From: Candidatus Gastranaerophilales bacterium
GTDB taxonomy: Bacteria > Cyanobacteriota > Vampirovibrionia > Gastranaerophilales > CAJFVJ01
Reading direction: 5' to 3'
Length of the DNA stretch: 64,000 nt
Assembly: GCA_944323485.1 (NCBI GenBank)
Contig: CALUSR010000002.1
Location: 397,712-461,711, forward strand
Under the pieces are notes generated by a model that had not been told where the DNA came from, ran no database searches, and saw only the letters and a program-made list of their open reading frames with translations. The translations under genes and the position numbers were made by a program. Of the stretch, positions 62,781-64,000 are shown piece by piece (position 1 is the first letter of the stretch; each line of letters starts with the position of its first letter).

Positions 62781-64000
62781 TACAATAAATGATTTCGAAA
62801 GGAAACTATAGCGCCGCATACACAACATTCATCTGCAAAAATATTATACAATAAATGATTTCGAAAGGAAACTATAGCTTTTGCGTGGAAACAGTAGCGT
62901 CTGTAAAAATTATACAATAAATGATTTCGAAAGGAAACTATAGCTGTAGATAATTATCCGATAAAAGATAACTTATTATACAATAAATGATTTCGAAAGG
63001 AAACTATAGCAGAGGAAGTAAATATCTACAAGTGTATAGAATTATACAATAAATGATTTCGAAAGGAAACTATAGCATGCGATGAATGATATCAACTTAA
63101 GTTTATATTATACAATAAATGATTTCGAAAGGAAACTATAGCGCCTGTATCTTTTAAAGAAATGTCAGCACAATTATACAATAAATGATTTCGAAAGGAA
63201 ACTATAGCACAGCCGATCGACGCTACTGTTTACGGTGTATTATACAATAAATGATTTCGAAAGGAAACTATAGCACAGCCGATCGACGCTACTGTTTACG
63301 GTGTATTATACAATAAATGATTTCGAAAGGAAACTATAGCAACCACACTATCCTTATCTGATTCTCTGTCATTATACAATAAATGATTTCGAAAGGAAAC
63401 TATAGCAAATTTTCCCGGCAATTTTCCTAATATTGCATTATACAATAAATGATTTCGAAAGGAAACTATAGCGCCATTGCCAGAATAGGCGACACCGTAC
63501 AGATTATACAATAAATGATTTCGAAAGGAAACTATAGCTGTGCCTATGTCGGTAGGCGGCAGGCGTATATTATACAATAAATGATTTCGAAAGGAAACTA
63601 TAGCAAAGGGCTAAACAACGAGTTGAGTTTGCTTATTATACAATAAATGATTTCGAAAGGAAACTATAGCATGTCTGATGGCTCACTTAACGCCTTAACT
63701 ATTATACAATAAATGATTTCGAAAGGAAACTATAGCGGATCGAGTAATCGGTATTGCAATTGATACATTATACAATAAATGATTTCGAAAGGAAACTATA
63801 GCACAGGCACGTTCAAAATGCCTCAAAGACGTATTATACAATAAATGATTTCGAAAGGAAACTATAGCTTTTACAATAAAAATAACTCCCTCTCTTCTAT
63901 TATACAATAAATGATTTCGAAAGGAAACTATAGCACTCCCGCTGATAATCACACCTGATAAGGGATTATACAATAAATGATTTCGAAAGGAAACTATAGC
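62777..64000 (-). CRISPR. CRISPR array: 19 repeats of 36 bp, 18 spacers of 30 bp, continues past the window
   Basis: Repeats begin at 62777 and recur every 66 bp to 63965-64000. By eye all 19 are identical; on the plus strand each begins ATTATACAATAAATG and ends GGAAACTATAGC. Every spacer is 30 bp; spacers 7 and 8 (63209-63238 and 63275-63304) are identical. The tracrRNA anti-repeat shows that crRNAs come from the minus strand, where the repeat begins GCTATAG and ends TATAAT. Spacers read like phage coding DNA, and none visibly matches the rest of the window. Confidence 0.98.

Noticed and set aside
62813..63964. Self-targeting spacers against this window
   Set aside because: Reading the 18 spacers against the window by eye gave no match; a genome-wide search was not possible.
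62705..63973. Minus-strand ORFs made of repeated IVSFRNHLLYN units
   Set aside because: They are translations of the CRISPR repeats; the exact 66-bp period and absence of ribosome sites show they are not genes.

Overview
The window is AT-rich DNA from a Gram-negative bacterium: it carries a TolC-type outer-membrane efflux operon, a LolA-like carrier, dTDP-rhamnose genes and a flagellin-type N-terminal domain. The gene mix would fit a gut-type lineage such as Vampirovibrionia/Melainabacteria (Gastranaerophilales), but no rRNA or other decisive marker is present, so the taxonomy is an inference. TGA is used as a stop codon (for example in rfbB and cas1).

Layout. 1-3729 (minus): a giant ORF, open at the window edge, joining a flagellin N-terminal domain to GLUG-type repeats. 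3935-4311: tRNA-Asp with promoter and terminator, then a small partial copy of the tRNA 3' end. 4338-11822 (minus): a DUF362 protein and a five-gene ABC-2 exporter/HlyD/TolC operon led by a CecR-like TetR regulator. 11952-14979 (plus) and 15026-19952 (minus): two converging redox/detoxification cassettes (acetyltransferase, flavodoxins, hydrolase, carboxymuconolactone-decarboxylase-like proteins, aldo/keto reductases, an SDR broken by a TGA, and a TetR regulator with a double operator). 19982-22238: a WG-repeat protein and a DUF3137-like protein. 22328-27339 (plus): rfbC-B-D-A and two glycosyltransferases. 27349-27449 (minus): a candidate sRNA with a perfect sigma-28 promoter and its own terminator. 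27584-31107: pheST. 31176-41537: mostly hypothetical proteins, a UbiA prenyltransferase, a GH13-like protein, tRNA-Phe and a 1007-residue HD protein.

41534-54863 is an aryl-polyene (APE) type cluster: ketosynthases, ketoreductase, dehydratase, acyltransferase, two ACPs, a membrane protein, a fused ligase-dehydratase, thioesterase, LolA-like carrier, MMPL exporter, phosphopantetheinyl transferase, methyltransferase and an HtrB-like acyltransferase. Together they could build a conjugated aryl polyene on ACP, process it and move it to the outer membrane.

54893-58315 looks like a mobile-element remnant. A large 'polyvalent protein' ORF with an HEXXH motif and an internal 103-bp duplication carries three small ORFs in its +1 frame, each with a strong Shine-Dalgarno. 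One of them belongs to a small protein family that also occurs twice in the neighbouring minus-strand gene.

58316-64000 is a type II-C CRISPR-Cas locus: a minus-strand tracrRNA gene with a perfect consensus promoter, intact cas9, cas1, cas2, and an array of 19 identical 36-bp repeats with 18 spacers of 30 bp that reaches the window edge. Each repeat carries a TATAAT on the minus strand, as expected for II-C arrays transcribed from within the repeats.
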